Notes: generated by a model from the letters alone, not told the origin. A stretch of DNA of 64,000 nt from Haemophilus parainfluenzae (GCF_900450995.1 NZ_UGHY01000002.1:1793001-1857000), one strand, 5' to 3'; positions 39,654 to 50,311 are shown, counted from the stretch's first letter. Translations and numbers: made by a program.

Positions 39654-40439
39654 TTAATTCTTATTTAGAAACCTATCAATTGCACGTATCACAAAATCTG
39701 GTTTTTCCGCATGAACCCAGTGCCCACAACCATTGATAGTGAATGAGCTAGCATTCGGGAATTGTTTTAGAATAATTTCTGTATATTCAGGTTTAATATA
39801 AGATGAAAGCCCACCTTTAATAAAGAGAGTAGGCGTATTAGCGTAAACTTCCTGCCAATCCATCAGTTCCGCATAATGCTCGAAAAGTGCGGTCAAATTG
39901 AAACGAAAATATTCACTTGAAGTAGGCTCAAAAGATTTCAACATAAATTGTACCACACTCGGATCAGCAATTTCAGTTTCTAAAATAGGCTTAGCTTGTT
40001 GACGAGTTTGTGGCTGCGCTTTTTTCACGGCAAACAAACCACGAAACACATCATCATGTTCAGCACTGCTATTAGCTACTGGTGCAATATCAATGACAAT
40101 CAATTTTTCCACACGCTGTGGTTGAAGTGCGGTCATTTTCATTGCTGTTTTTCCGCCCATTGAATGACCAATTAAGATCACATTATCTAATTGAAGGTGA
40201 TCGATAAGTTGCCATGCATCATCAGCCATGACGTCGTAATTCATTGTTTCTGAATGAAAACTATGTCCATGATTGCGTAAATCTACACGTAAAATGTTAT
40301 AGTTATCGCTAAATGCACGGGCAATAACCCCAAGATTATTCATATCCCCAAATAAGCCGTGAATGAAAACTAAGGTAGGCGAATTAATTGATTGTTTTGC
40401 TTGGTGAAATTGATGGTTTAATAATAGGGAAGATGACAT
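39654..40439 (-). CDS. ybfF: Alpha/beta hydrolase, YbfF-type esterase
   Basis: 261 residues. The alpha/beta hydrolase fold has the oxyanion loop FIHGLFGDMNN (residues about 24-34), the nucleophile elbow IGHSMGGKT, and the catalytic His in NGCGHWVHAEKPD. E. coli YbfF hydrolyses short acyl esters such as thioesters. Gene order with seqA divergent and fldA-fur downstream is the same as around ybfF in E. coli, which supports the symbol. Its start is 70 bp from the seqA start. Confidence 0.9.
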   Translation of the reverse strand: MSSSLLLNHQFHQAKQSINSPTLVFIHGLFGDMNNLGVIARAFSDNYNILRVDLRNHGHSFHSETMNYDVMADDAWQLIDHLQLDNVILIGHSMGGKTAMKMTALQPQRVEKLIVIDIAPVANSSAEHDDVFRGLFAVKKAQPQTRQQAKPILETEIADPSVVQFMLKSFEPTSSEYFRFNLTALFEHYAELMDWQEVYANTPTLFIKGGLSSYIKPEYTEIILKQFPNASSFTINGCGHWVHAEKPDFVIRAIDRFLNKN

Positions 40440-40509
40440 ATATTTTGCGTGAGAATTTGGTTAGAAATCGTTATAATGGACGAAAATTTTAGCAAACGGA
40501 GAGAAAAAA

Positions 40510-41151
40510 ATGAAGATAATTGAAGTCGATGAAGAATTATATCAATACATTGCGGCACAAACTCAATCTATTGGAGAAAGTGCGTCTGATATTCTTCGCC
40601 GTTTGTTGAATTTACCCACTCATGCAGCAAGTTCGGTTGATTTCTTTGAATCAGTAGCATCAGCTGAAATCTCAAAAAGTGCGGTGCATTCTGAACCTGT
40701 TTTAGCTGAAAAAACAACCGAAGCATCTCAACCAAAAGTTGAACCTGCAGAGCCGCCAAAAGTAGTGAAAAAACAATCGGACGAAGCAATCAATCATATT
40801 GTTGATAAAGTGCGTGCATTATTGAATTCTGCTGAGTTCAAAGAAGAGCCAAAAGCAGTGGTGCGTTTTTTAAATATATTACGGACGCTTTATCGTACCA
40901 ATCCAGAAAGCTTTGCACAGGCAACCGAAAGCTTACAAGGTCGTACTCGTGTTTATTTTGCTCGTGATGAAGGGACATTGCTTGTGGCGGGTAATCACAC
41001 GAAACCGAAACAAATTCCAGATACACCATATTGGGTGATTACCAATACCAATAGTGGCCGTAAAATGTTGATGTTAGAAGGAGCGATGCAGTCTATGCAT
41101 TTGCCAGAATATTTAATTGACGAAGTTCGCCCTTATTTCATTAGCAATTAA
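40510..41151 (+). CDS. seqA: Replication-initiation negative modulator SeqA
   Basis: 213 residues. SeqA binds hemimethylated GATC to delay re-initiation at oriC. The N-terminal oligomerisation segment is IIEVDEELYQYIAAQTQSIG (residues 3-22), followed by a variable Lys/Pro/Glu-rich linker (about 55-95), and a C-terminal DNA-binding domain with GRTRVYFARDEGTLLVAGNH and PYWVITNTNSGRKML. The linker is longer than in E. coli (181 residues). GGAGAG precedes the ATG. menE follows after 4 bp. Confidence 0.97.
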   Translation: MKIIEVDEELYQYIAAQTQSIGESASDILRRLLNLPTHAASSVDFFESVASAEISKSAVHSEPVLAEKTTEASQPKVEPAEPPKVVKKQSDEAINHIVDKVRALLNSAEFKEEPKAVVRFLNILRTLYRTNPESFAQATESLQGRTRVYFARDEGTLLVAGNHTKPKQIPDTPYWVITNTNSGRKMLMLEGAMQSMHLPEYLIDEVRPYFISN

Positions 41152-41155
41152 GTCG

Positions 41156-42505
41156 ATGCAAAAATTCCCTTGGCAAGCATTTGCCCAAAATCCAGCATAT
41201 GAAAATCAGATCGCGTTGCGAAATTCGCAGGGCGATCCTTTTACTTGGGTGGAACTTGCTGAGAAAATTAATCAAGTAGAAGCCTTTCTTTTACAACAAG
41301 GTGTGACAGCGCAAAGTGCGGTTGCTTTTTGTGGGAAAAATTCAGAACAGATCTTATTTCTTTATTTAGCCGTTATTCAGCTAGGCGCAAAAATTTTAGG
41401 TATCAATCCAGCATTTCCTCAAGAAAAAAGAGAAGAATTGTGCCAAGTACACGGCATAGATTTTTGTTATCAAACCGAAGATATTCGTTATTTAGCTGCT
41501 GAAGCATTACCCGAGCATAAAGCGGATTTGACAAAAGCAGCCACAATGACGCTAACATCAGGTTCGACTGGCTTGCCTAAAGCTGTGGTGCATAATGTTT
41601 CTGCTCATTTGGCAAATGCGGAAGGTGTTTGTGCCTTAATGAATTTTGGCAAAGATCAATCATGGCTACTTTCTTTACCGCTTTATCATGTCTCCGGACA
41701 AGGTATTGTGTGGCGCTGGCTTTACGCAGGTGCCACCTTAGTTTTACCAAAAGAAGATTTTTATCAATCTATTGGTGAGGTTTCCCATGTTTCTCTCGTG
41801 CCAACGCAATTACAACGCTGGTTTGATTATTTGGTGGAGCATCCACAGCCTATTCACACGCAAGCTGTGTTATTAGGCGGGACACAAATCCCTGTAAAAT
41901 TAACCCAAGTGTTAAGTGAACTAGGTATTCGAAGCTATTCAGGTTATGGTATGACAGAAATGGCTTCTACCGTATTCGCTAAGCAATCGGATGGAAAAAT
42001 TGGTGTAGGACAACCTTTATTCGGACGAGAATTTAAGTTAGTGAACGAAGAGGTTTGGCTAAAAGGTGCCGGACTTGCCATGGGATATTGGCGCAATGGG
42101 TGTGTTGATCCGCTTACTAATGCTGAAGGTTGGTTCCAAACCAAAGATAAAGGTCAATGGCTCGATAACGAATTAGTCATTCAAGGCCGATTGGATAATA
42201 TGTTTATTTCTGGCGGTGAAAATATTCAGCCGGAAGAAATTGAAAAAGTGATTGCACAATCAGATTTGGTGAAACAAGTCTTTGTTTTGCCTCAACATGA
42301 TGAGGAATTTGGCCACCGCCCTGTCGCGATTGTTGAATTTCATACCTTATTTAATGAAAGTGCGGTCGAATCTCTCAACGTTTTTTTACAAGGGCGATTG
42401 GAACGATTTAAGCAACCCGTTGCCTACTATGAACTCCCACAGGATTTAATCCAAGGGGCAATAAAGATTTCTCGTAAAGCGCTCGCCGATTGGCTGTCGC
42501 AATAA
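41156..42505 (+). CDS. menE: o-Succinylbenzoate-CoA ligase
   Basis: 449 residues from the ATG at 41156; an earlier start would overlap seqA. An ANL-family adenylating enzyme of menaquinone synthesis. AMP-binding signature TLTSGSTGLPKAVVHN (about residues 141-156), A5 YSGYGMTEMAS, A7 WFQTKDKG and A10-type lysine near IKISRKAL at the end. Its place after seqA matches H. influenzae. No other men genes are in the window. Confidence 0.93.
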   Translation: MQKFPWQAFAQNPAYENQIALRNSQGDPFTWVELAEKINQVEAFLLQQGVTAQSAVAFCGKNSEQILFLYLAVIQLGAKILGINPAFPQEKREELCQVHGIDFCYQTEDIRYLAAEALPEHKADLTKAATMTLTSGSTGLPKAVVHNVSAHLANAEGVCALMNFGKDQSWLLSLPLYHVSGQGIVWRWLYAGATLVLPKEDFYQSIGEVSHVSLVPTQLQRWFDYLVEHPQPIHTQAVLLGGTQIPVKLTQVLSELGIRSYSGYGMTEMASTVFAKQSDGKIGVGQPLFGREFKLVNEEVWLKGAGLAMGYWRNGCVDPLTNAEGWFQTKDKGQWLDNELVIQGRLDNMFISGGENIQPEEIEKVIAQSDLVKQVFVLPQHDEEFGHRPVAIVEFHTLFNESAVESLNVFLQGRLERFKQPVAYYELPQDLIQGAIKISRKALADWLSQ

Positions 42506-42521
42506 TAGGAAAGTTAGTTTA

Positions 42522-45500
42522 ATGAAAAATATCTCTCGTGTTTTGACCGCGCTTGGTCTTTCATTTGTTTTTACACTGGCGCTTTCTCATCCTGTTTGGG
42601 CAGAGAATAATAATGCGGATTTACCGACGGAAAAAACACTAAAAAGTGAATTAGCTGATGCACAAAAATTACCGGATGGCGATGAAAAAACAAATAACGT
42701 CGCAACAATCCAGGCTTCGCTTGATTTCTTGCAACAAATTCAAACCCAGCAAAAAAATAATAACGATTTGCAAGATACGCTTATTGATGCAGATTCTGAA
42801 ATTCAGAAGAATAATGCTGATCTTCAAAATCTTAAAAAACAGCTAAGCACGACAAATAACACCGATTATGCTTCGCAAAGTTTAGCGAATTTGCAGACTC
42901 AGGTTGAAAAACTAACCAATCAACAACAAGATGCCCAATCTGCATTAAGTGCGGTGAATACACAACTTGCAGGGCAGAGTTCAGTGTCTGAACGTGCTCA
43001 AACAGCCTTGACAGATAATGTTAAACGTACGCAAGAATTGAATCAGAAATTGGCTGATCCAACAACGAGTTCATTATTAAAACAGCAAATCCAGCTGGAA
43101 TTGCAACTGATTGAGCTAAAAAATATCTATAATCAAGTGCTATTAAAAAATAGTGATCAGTTGACGGTGCTTTATCAAAGCCGATATGAACTATTGAATA
43201 CGCGTGTTCAAGCATTGCAGCAACAAATTGCGGCTATTCAAGACGTGATTAATCAAAAGAATTTGGCTAAAACACAAAACCAAGTTGAGCAAGTACAACA
43301 ACAAAACCAAAGTGTTGAGCAAAATCCATTGATTCAGAAAGAGTTGGATTTAAATTCGCAGCTTAGCCAATATTTACTTGAGCAAACAGAGAAAACCAAT
43401 ACATTAACGCAAGATGAACTACGCATGCGAAATGTGTTGGATAACTTAACGCAGACACAACGTACCATTGATGAGCAAATCAGCGCATTACAAGGCACAT
43501 TGGTGCTTTCACGCATTATTCAGCAACAAAAACAAAAATTACCAACCAATTTAAATATTCAAGGTCTTTCGAAACAAATTGCGGATTTACGTGTACAGAT
43601 CTTCGATATTACACAAAAACGTAATGAGCTTTATGATATTGATGCCTATATCAGTAAAATAGAGCAAGATGAAAATAAATCTTTTACCTCTGCGGAAAAA
43701 GCACAATTAACCAGTTTATTAACAGAACGTCGTAAAGTGGCCTCTGATTTGATTAAGTCATTGAATAATCAGTTGAACTTTGCGATTTCCTTAGAGTTAA
43801 CCCAACAACAGATTACTCAAATCAGTGATCAAATTCAGTCTAAACTCGATCAACAAAGTTTCTGGGTAAAAAGTAACAATCCAATTAATTTAGATTGGAT
43901 CAAAAAACTGCCTATGTCACTCAAGGCACAATTTGATGGCATTGGAAAGAAAATTGGTTTTCCGACAAACTTTGATAATTTGCCGTATTTACTCACTTAT
44001 GTCTTTATTTTGTTTGTGATTGGTGGATTGATTTTTAAATTTAAAGAATTAATTAAACAACGTTTGAGCGTGATTAATGGCGAAATTAATACGCTTTGTT
44101 CAGATAGCCAATGGCATACGCCACTAGCATTGTTTTATACCGCACTTTTATCTTTATCTGGCACCCTTTGGTTTTTAGCCGCTTGCCAATTGTTGGGCTT
44201 TTTCTTGGTGAAAAACCCACAAGACTTTTGGGAATGGTCACTTAGCATGGCAGGCTATTGGTGGTTCTTTAGCTTTGTCTTAGCTATTCTTCGTCCGAAT
44301 GGCATTTTAGTGCGCCATTTTGGTTTTGCTAAAGAGAGTGCAACTAACTTACAAGACGTCACAAAACGTATTATTGTTTCTGTTGTGCTATTACTGAATA
44401 CGTCAATTTTCAGTAATGTCATGGATACAGGTTTAGCCAATGACGTCCTCGGCGAAATTAATACCATTGTTGCGTTGCTTTTCTGCATTGTAATTATTGC
44501 ACCACGTTTTATTCGTACTGAAAAATCATTGAGTTCAACGACAACAGATAAGCGTGATAGAACCATTTTCAAAATTGTACGAATCTTATTGCAATTGGTA
44601 CCTGTTGTTTTAATTGTGTTAATTGCTTTAGGGTATTACTACACTGCCTTAAATTTAATTACACATATTATTAATACCTATATTGCATGGGTGGTGTGGT
44701 CATTAGTACGTCATACTATTTATCGCGGTGTCACTGTTGCATCAAGACGTTTAGCTTATCGTCGTTTACAAGAAAAACGTCAACAAAAACAGCAAGATTC
44801 AAGTGATGCTCCGGCTTCTGATGATGTAGTAGTCATTACCGAACAAGAAGAGGGATTGGCCTTAAATGAAGTACGTAGCCAGTTACTACGCTTTACCGAT
44901 CTCTTTATTTGGACCGCACTTTTTGCCATCTTCTATTATGTCTGGTCTGATTTAGTGACTGTTGTAAGCTACTTGCGTGATATAACTTTATGGCAACAAA
45001 CCTCGACAACTGAAACGGGCGTGGTAACGGAAACGATCTCACTCTTTAACTTGATTGTTGCATTAATCATTGTCGTGATTACCTATATTTTGGTGCGTAA
45101 CATACAGGGTATTTTAGAAATATTAATCTTCTCTCGAGTGAAACTTTCACAAGGTACGCCTTATACAATCACCACCTTATTAACCTACATCTTTGTTGCG
45201 GTTGGTGGTGCGTGGGCATTCTCAACGCTTGGGATGTCTTGGTCAAAATTACAATGGTTGTTTGCAGCCCTTTCCGTTGGTCTCGGTTTTGGTATGCAAG
45301 AAATCTTTGCAAACTTTGTTTCGGGTATCATTTTATTATTTGAACGTCCAATTCGTGTGGGCGATACAGTGACAATTAATGGTGTGACAGGTACGGTGGC
45401 GAAAATCCGCATTCGTGCGATTACCATGATTGATCCTGATCGAAAAGAAGTGATTGTGCCAAATAAATCTTTTGTAACAGGTCAAGTGATCAACTGGGCA

Positions 45501-45866
45501 TTGTCTAATACCGTTACTCGTTTGGTGGTGTCTGTTGGTGTGGCGTATGGTTCAGATTTAGACTTAGTGAAACGCTTATTATTACAAGCAGCACATGAGC
45601 AACCAAGCATCTTAAAAGATCCAGAGCCAAGAGCGCTATTTTTAACCTTTGGTGCAAGTACATTAGATCACGAATTACGTGTTTATGTAGGTCAAGTGTC
45701 TGAGCGTAATGATACGCTTGATGCACTCAATCGTCGTGTGAATGAATTATTTGCAGAAAATAATATTGATATTGCATTCAACCAATTAGATATCTTTATT
45801 AAGAATAAAGATACTGGTGAAGAAATTCCATTTATTGATGTAGCAAAATTAGCGCAAAATCATTAA
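42522..45866 (+). CDS. mscK: Mechanosensitive channel MscK (KefA-type)
   Basis: 1114 residues, close to E. coli MscK (1120). It has an N-terminal signal peptide (VLTALGLSFVFTLALSHPVWA), a long Gln/Asn/Lys-rich periplasmic coiled-coil domain (about residues 30-480), a block of membrane helices (about 485-900), and a C-terminal MscS pore and beta domain with LSVGLGFGMQEIFANFVSG, then FERPIRVGDTVTINGVTGTV. It opens on membrane tension to release solutes. It lies between menE and aroC, 16 and 15 bp apart, in the H. influenzae order. Confidence 0.94.
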   Translation: MKNISRVLTALGLSFVFTLALSHPVWAENNNADLPTEKTLKSELADAQKLPDGDEKTNNVATIQASLDFLQQIQTQQKNNNDLQDTLIDADSEIQKNNADLQNLKKQLSTTNNTDYASQSLANLQTQVEKLTNQQQDAQSALSAVNTQLAGQSSVSERAQTALTDNVKRTQELNQKLADPTTSSLLKQQIQLELQLIELKNIYNQVLLKNSDQLTVLYQSRYELLNTRVQALQQQIAAIQDVINQKNLAKTQNQVEQVQQQNQSVEQNPLIQKELDLNSQLSQYLLEQTEKTNTLTQDELRMRNVLDNLTQTQRTIDEQISALQGTLVLSRIIQQQKQKLPTNLNIQGLSKQIADLRVQIFDITQKRNELYDIDAYISKIEQDENKSFTSAEKAQLTSLLTERRKVASDLIKSLNNQLNFAISLELTQQQITQISDQIQSKLDQQSFWVKSNNPINLDWIKKLPMSLKAQFDGIGKKIGFPTNFDNLPYLLTYVFILFVIGGLIFKFKELIKQRLSVINGEINTLCSDSQWHTPLALFYTALLSLSGTLWFLAACQLLGFFLVKNPQDFWEWSLSMAGYWWFFSFVLAILRPNGILVRHFGFAKESATNLQDVTKRIIVSVVLLLNTSIFSNVMDTGLANDVLGEINTIVALLFCIVIIAPRFIRTEKSLSSTTTDKRDRTIFKIVRILLQLVPVVLIVLIALGYYYTALNLITHIINTYIAWVVWSLVRHTIYRGVTVASRRLAYRRLQEKRQQKQQDSSDAPASDDVVVITEQEEGLALNEVRSQLLRFTDLFIWTALFAIFYYVWSDLVTVVSYLRDITLWQQTSTTETGVVTETISLFNLIVALIIVVITYILVRNIQGILEILIFSRVKLSQGTPYTITTLLTYIFVAVGGAWAFSTLGMSWSKLQWLFAALSVGLGFGMQEIFANFVSGIILLFERPIRVGDTVTINGVTGTVAKIRIRAITMIDPDRKEVIVPNKSFVTGQVINWALSNTVTRLVVSVGVAYGSDLDLVKRLLLQAAHEQPSILKDPEPRALFLTFGASTLDHELRVYVGQVSERNDTLDALNRRVNELFAENNIDIAFNQLDIFIKNKDTGEEIPFIDVAKLAQNH

Positions 45867-45881
45867 TTAAAGAGAGAAAAT

Positions 45882-46955
45882 ATGGCAGGGAATACTATCG
45901 GACAACTTTTTCGTGTGACGACCTTTGGGGAGTCGCACGGTATTGCATTAGGCTGCATCGTTGATGGTGTACCACCGAATCTTGAATTATCGGAAGCCGA
46001 TATTCAATCCGATTTAGATCGTCGTAAACCGGGTACATCACGTTATACCACACCACGTCGCGAAGACGATGAGGTACAGATTTTATCTGGGGTGTTTGAA
46101 GGTAAAACAACGGGGACCAGTATTGGAATGATCATTAAAAATGGTGATCAGCGTTCACAAGATTATGGTGATATCAAAGATCGTTTCCGTCCTGGACATG
46201 CGGATTTTACCTATCAACAAAAATACGGTATTCGTGATTATCGCGGTGGTGGTCGTTCTTCTGCGCGTGAAACCGCCATGCGTGTAGCTGCGGGAGCGAT
46301 TGCGAAGAAATATTTACGTGAGCAGTTTGGCATTGAAGTGCGAGGTTTTTTAAGCCAGATTGGCAAGGTAAAGATCGCACCACAGACTATCGATAAAATT
46401 GATTGGGATAAAGTGAATAGCAATCCATTTTTCTGTCCAGATGAAAGTGCGGTTGAAAAATTTGATGAATTAATCCGTGAATTGAAAAAAGAAGGCGATT
46501 CGATTGGGGCAAAGCTAACTGTGATTGCAGAGAATGTTCCTGTTGGTTTAGGTGAGCCCGTTTTTGATCGACTTGATGCAGATTTAGCTCATGCTTTAAT
46601 GGGGATTAATGCTGTTAAAGGTGTAGAAATTGGCGATGGTTTTGCCGTGGCTGAACAGCGAGGCAGTGAACATCGTGATGAAATGACACCAAATGGTTTT
46701 GAAAGCAACCATGCTGGCGGTATTTTAGGGGGCATTAGCTCAGGACAGCCAATTATTGCAACGATTGCATTGAAACCGACATCCAGTATCACGATTCCAG
46801 GCCGTTCCATTAATTTAGCGGGAGAGTCTGTGGAAGTGGTGACAAAAGGCCGTCATGATCCTTGTGTGGGGATTCGTGCAGTACCCATTGCGGAGGCAAT
46901 GGTTGCAATTGTGTTACTCGATCATTTATTGCGTTTTAAGGCGCAATGCAAATAA
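45882..46955 (+). CDS. aroC: Chorismate synthase
   Basis: 357 residues. The last shikimate-pathway enzyme, making chorismate with reduced FMN. All three signatures are visible: [15 protein letters not shown] (residues about 12-26), [19 protein letters not shown] and [23 protein letters not shown] precedes the ATG. It is the first of a run aroC-mepA-TauE type-lpxM. Confidence 0.98.
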   Translation: MAGNTIGQLFRVTTFGESHGIALGCIVDGVPPNLELSEADIQSDLDRRKPGTSRYTTPRREDDEVQILSGVFEGKTTGTSIGMIIKNGDQRSQDYGDIKDRFRPGHADFTYQQKYGIRDYRGGGRSSARETAMRVAAGAIAKKYLREQFGIEVRGFLSQIGKVKIAPQTIDKIDWDKVNSNPFFCPDESAVEKFDELIRELKKEGDSIGAKLTVIAENVPVGLGEPVFDRLDADLAHALMGINAVKGVEIGDGFAVAEQRGSEHRDEMTPNGFESNHAGGILGGISSGQPIIATIALKPTSSITIPGRSINLAGESVEVVTKGRHDPCVGIRAVPIAEAMVAIVLLDHLLRFKAQCK

Positions 46956-47020
46956 CTCTTTTAAATTAAGCTTCTTGTGCTCTTTTGTTGAAGAGAAATC
47001 AACTTATTTTAGGAAATCTT

Positions 47021-47892
47021 ATGAATAAATCTTTAGCAAAATTACTTTCAAGTGCGGTTGCTTTAGGGAGTGTTTTTTTCTCGTTACAAACAGCAGCCTC
47101 GCCACAAGACTGGCAACGAATTAAACGTCCAATTCCTGCAATAGATGGTAAAGCAAATCCAATCGGCAGCTATTCGAATGGTTGTATTATCGGGCAGAGC
47201 CATTGCCTTATAAAGGTGAGGGCTACCAAGTGATTCGTATGAATAAAAATCGCTATTATGGTCATCCGGATATGATTGCCTATTTACAGCGTCTTGGACA
47301 AAAAGCGAAGTCAGCAGGCTTACCAACGATGTTAGTTGGGGATATTGCTATGCCAGGTGGTGGTCGCTTTTTAACGGGCCATGCAAGCCATCAAATGGGA
47401 TTAGACGCGGATATTTGGTTGCGCATGGGGACCATGACAGACAGTGAAGCGTTAAATTCTGACGGAAAAGGCTTGCTTGTGGTGAACCGTCAAACACAAC
47501 GTGTTGATGAAAATGTATGGAATAACAATCATGCAACGTTAATTAAATTGGCTGCGCAAGATCCCAAAGTGACCCGTATTTTTGTGAACCCAGCGATTAA
47601 ATTAAAACTTTGTCATACTGCGGGTGATGATCGTGCTTGGTTACACAAAATTCGTCCATGGTTTGGGCATGATTCACACTTCCACGTTCGCATTGCTTGC
47701 CCGAAAGATGCTGCTTATTGTGAAGATCAAGCACCTGTACCAGCAGGCGATGGTTGTGGCGATGAACTTTATTCTTGGTTTGAACCCGCAAAACCAAGTT
47801 CAGGCTCTTCTAAACCAAAAGTGACACCACCAGAGCCGTTTTTATGCCAACAGGTGTTGAGTTCGCCAAATAGTAGCGAATGGTTAGAGTAG
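47021..47892 (+). CDS. mepA: Penicillin-insensitive murein endopeptidase MepA, frame broken by a one-base loss
   Basis: About 290 residues if one G is restored. A periplasmic zinc LAS-type peptidase that cuts D-Ala-meso-DAP cross-links. A signal peptide is present (SSAVALGSVFFSLQTAAS). Zinc motifs are HASHQMGLDADIWL and GHDSHFHVRIAC. The frame breaks at the G3 run 47192-47194: GCIIGQSHCL is read where GCIIGAEPLPYKGEG is expected; a G4 run restores it. The ATG at 47021 follows AGGAAA. As for qmcA and serS, an undercalled homopolymer is the likely cause. Confidence 0.9.
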
Positions 47893-47902
47893 GAGTTAAA
47901 CG

Positions 47903-48670
47903 ATGGAGTTGGGGATTGATATATTAGCCATGCTTTTTGCTGCTGCCTTTATTGCCGCATTTATTGATGCGATAGCGGGTGGCGGAGGCTTAATTACAAT
48001 CCCTGCCTTATTAATGACAGGCATGCCACCAGCGATGGCGTTAGGAACCAATAAATTACAAGCGTTTGGTGGTGCGTTGTCGGCAAGTATTTACTTTCTG
48101 CGTAAAAGAGCGGTCAATTTATCGGAGTTTTCTTTCATCTTACTGGTGATTTTTATCGGTTCGGTGATTGGTACCTTGCTTATTCAAAGTTTAGATGCGT
48201 CATTAATTAAAAAAGGGCTTCCATTTCTCATTTTAGCCATTGGCTTATACTTTTTATTTACGCCTAAATTGGGCGAAAGTGATCGCAAACAACGAATTTC
48301 TTACGCTGTTTTTGCATTATGTTTTGGTTCATTGCTAGGTTTTTATGACGGCTTTTTCGGGCCGGGGACGGGTTCATTGATGAATCTAGCTTGTGTGACG
48401 TTACTTGGATTTAACCTAACCAAAGCGACCGCCCATGCGAAAGTGATGAATTTAACCTCAAATTTTGCTTCATTAATTTTCTTCTTTATTGGTGGTCATG
48501 TCATTTGGACTGTCGGTTTAGTGATGATGGCAGGAAGTCTGATAGGTGCAAATTTAGGTGCCAAAATGGTGATGGCAAAAGGCAAACAACTGATTAGACC
48601 GATGGTGGTGATTATGTCATTTATCATGACGATAAAAATGTCGTATGATCAAGGTTGGTTTCATTTTTAA
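47903..48670 (+). CDS. TauE/SafE-family membrane exporter
   Basis: 255 residues with seven or eight hydrophobic helices and the family repeats AFIDAIAGGGGLITIPALL (about residues 22-40) and GFYDGFFGPGTGSLM (about 145-159). Members export sulfite, sulfoacetate or related anions, and many are unassigned. It begins 11 bp after mepA (GGAG upstream), matching the H. influenzae order mepA - membrane protein - lipid A acyltransferase. With an assimilatory sulfate pathway nearby a sulfite or sulfur substrate is tempting but not shown. Confidence 0.85.
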   Translation: MELGIDILAMLFAAAFIAAFIDAIAGGGGLITIPALLMTGMPPAMALGTNKLQAFGGALSASIYFLRKRAVNLSEFSFILLVIFIGSVIGTLLIQSLDASLIKKGLPFLILAIGLYFLFTPKLGESDRKQRISYAVFALCFGSLLGFYDGFFGPGTGSLMNLACVTLLGFNLTKATAHAKVMNLTSNFASLIFFFIGGHVIWTVGLVMMAGSLIGANLGAKMVMAKGKQLIRPMVVIMSFIMTIKMSYDQGWFHF

Positions 48671-48679
48671 CAATTGATT

Positions 48680-49639
48680 ATGACAGATTCTCAGAAAAAA
48701 TTACGTATTACGGCTCGAACAGGCTATGAACCGCATTTTTCATGGTCATATTTGCACCCGAAAAATTGGGGCATTTGGCTTGGTATTTTTGTGCTTTTAT
48801 TATTGGCTTTTGTACCGTTTCGTTTACGCGATAAATTAGCTGAGAAATTGGCACGTGCACTGACGAAAAAAATCGGTAAGCCACGTATTCGTGCCGAGAT
48901 TAATTTGAAACTCTGTTTCCCCTATTGGACGGCAGAGCAGCGTGACAAAGTGATTGAAGAGATGTTTGTGACGGTCGCACAAGTCATGCTTGGTATTGGT
49001 GAAATTGCCATTCGTTCTAAAAAACATTTACAAAAACGTAGCGAATTCATTGGCCTTGAGCATATCAAACAAGCCAAAGCCGAAGGTCATAATATCATTT
49101 TAATGGTGCCACATGGTTGGGCGATTGATGCGTCCGGCATTATTTTACATACACATGGCATGCCGATGACATCAATGTATAACCCGCACCGAAATCCGTT
49201 GGTGGATTGGCTGTGGACTTTAGCGCGTCAACGTTTTGGTGGAAAAATGCATGCTCGCCAAAATGGTATTAAGCCGTTTTTAGCACATATCAAACAAGGT
49301 CAAATGGGATATTATCTTCCTGATGAAGATTTTGGTGCCGAGCAAAGTGTCTTTGTGGATTTCTTTGCTACTTATAAGGCGACGCTTCCTGGGTTAAACA
49401 AAATGGCAAAATTAGCGAAAGCGATGGTTATTCCAATGTTCCCACGCTATAACGCCAAGAGTGGAAAGTATGAAATGGAAATTCGCCCACCGATGCAATT
49501 AAGCGAAGATCCTGAGCAATCAGCCCGTGCGATGAACGAAGAAATTGAGTATTTCGTTACGCCAACACCCGAACAATATGTCTGGATTTTGCAGCTTCTT
49601 CGTACTCGAAAAGACGGGGAAGATATTTACCCAGATTAA
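48680..49639 (+). CDS. lpxM: Lipid A late acyltransferase (LpxM/MsbB-type)
   Basis: 319 residues from the ATG at 48680. An inner-membrane-anchored acyltransferase that adds a secondary acyl chain to lipid A. One N-terminal helix (GIWLGIFVLLLLAFVPF), and the LABLAT signature region: MVPHGWAIDASGIIL with the catalytic HxxxxD-type His and Asp, RNPLVDWLW, and YYLPDEDFG. Ends EQYVWILQLLRTRKDGEDIY, typical. Position after a TauE-type gene matches the H. influenzae second HtrB-like gene. Acyl-chain choice between LpxL and LpxM type is based on this context. Confidence 0.88.
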   Translation: MTDSQKKLRITARTGYEPHFSWSYLHPKNWGIWLGIFVLLLLAFVPFRLRDKLAEKLARALTKKIGKPRIRAEINLKLCFPYWTAEQRDKVIEEMFVTVAQVMLGIGEIAIRSKKHLQKRSEFIGLEHIKQAKAEGHNIILMVPHGWAIDASGIILHTHGMPMTSMYNPHRNPLVDWLWTLARQRFGGKMHARQNGIKPFLAHIKQGQMGYYLPDEDFGAEQSVFVDFFATYKATLPGLNKMAKLAKAMVIPMFPRYNAKSGKYEMEIRPPMQLSEDPEQSARAMNEEIEYFVTPTPEQYVWILQLLRTRKDGEDIYPD

Positions 49640-49652
49640 TCCATTTTATTTA

Positions 49653-49684
49653 CAAAAGTGCGGTCAAAATTCACCGCACTTTTG
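49653..49684 (+). terminator. USS-dyad terminator after lpxM, uninterrupted
   Basis: CAAAAGTGCGGT, loop CAAAATTC, ACCGCACTTTTG. Both cores are perfect and no IS is present; an empty site of the targeted class. Confidence 0.85.
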
Positions 49685-49694
49685 CATTTTTATA

Positions 49695-49703
49695 TGCTAG
49701 AAT
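49695..49703 (+). promoter_or_regulatory. Likely extended -10 promoter of apt
   Basis: TGCTAGAAT, an extended -10 element (TGN plus TAGAAT), 50 bp before the apt start. No good -35 is evident at 17 bp, as is usual for extended -10 promoters. Confidence 0.45.
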
Positions 49704-49752
49704 GCGAGCCTAAAAACAGGATTTTTTCTTACTCTTTTTTGAGCAATTATTT

Positions 49753-50295
49753 ATGAACAAACAACTTGAATTAATCAAATCTTCTATCAAATCTATCCCA
49801 AATCATCCAAAAGAAGGCATTATTTTCCGTGATATCACGAGCTTACTTGAAGTGCCTGCGGCTTTTAAAGCCACAATCGATTTGATCGTTGAAAAGTATA
49901 AAGATCAAGGACTCACAAAAGTAATTGGTACTGAGTCTCGTGGATTTATTTTTGGTGCGCCAGTTGCATTAGCATTGGGCTTGCCATTTATCCCAGTTCG
50001 TAAACCGGGCAAATTACCTCGTGAAGTGATTGCACAGTCTTATCAGTTAGAATACGGTCAAGACACCCTTGAATTGCACACTGATGCCATTTCTCAAGGT
50101 GATAACGTGTTAATCATTGATGACTTGTTGGCGACGGGTGGTACAGTTGAAGCCACCGTGAAATTAGTTCAACGTTTAGGTGGTGATGTGAAACATGCTG
50201 CCTTTGTAATTAATTTGCCAGATTTAGGGGGCGAAAAACGCTTACGTGATTTAGGCATTGATTGCTACACCTTAGTGAATTTTGAAGGCCATTAA
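49753..50295 (+). CDS. apt: Adenine phosphoribosyltransferase
   Basis: 180 residues. Purine salvage: adenine plus PRPP to AMP. The N-terminal block is [17 protein letters not shown], the substrate loop [18 protein letters not shown], and the PRPP-binding motif [13 protein letters not shown] near residue 118. It lies 17 bp before dnaX, the order seen in H. influenzae and E. coli. Confidence 0.97.
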   Translation: MNKQLELIKSSIKSIPNHPKEGIIFRDITSLLEVPAAFKATIDLIVEKYKDQGLTKVIGTESRGFIFGAPVALALGLPFIPVRKPGKLPREVIAQSYQLEYGQDTLELHTDAISQGDNVLIIDDLLATGGTVEATVKLVQRLGGDVKHAAFVINLPDLGGEKRLRDLGIDCYTLVNFEGH

Positions 50296-50311
50296 TTTTT
50301 AAAGAGATGCG

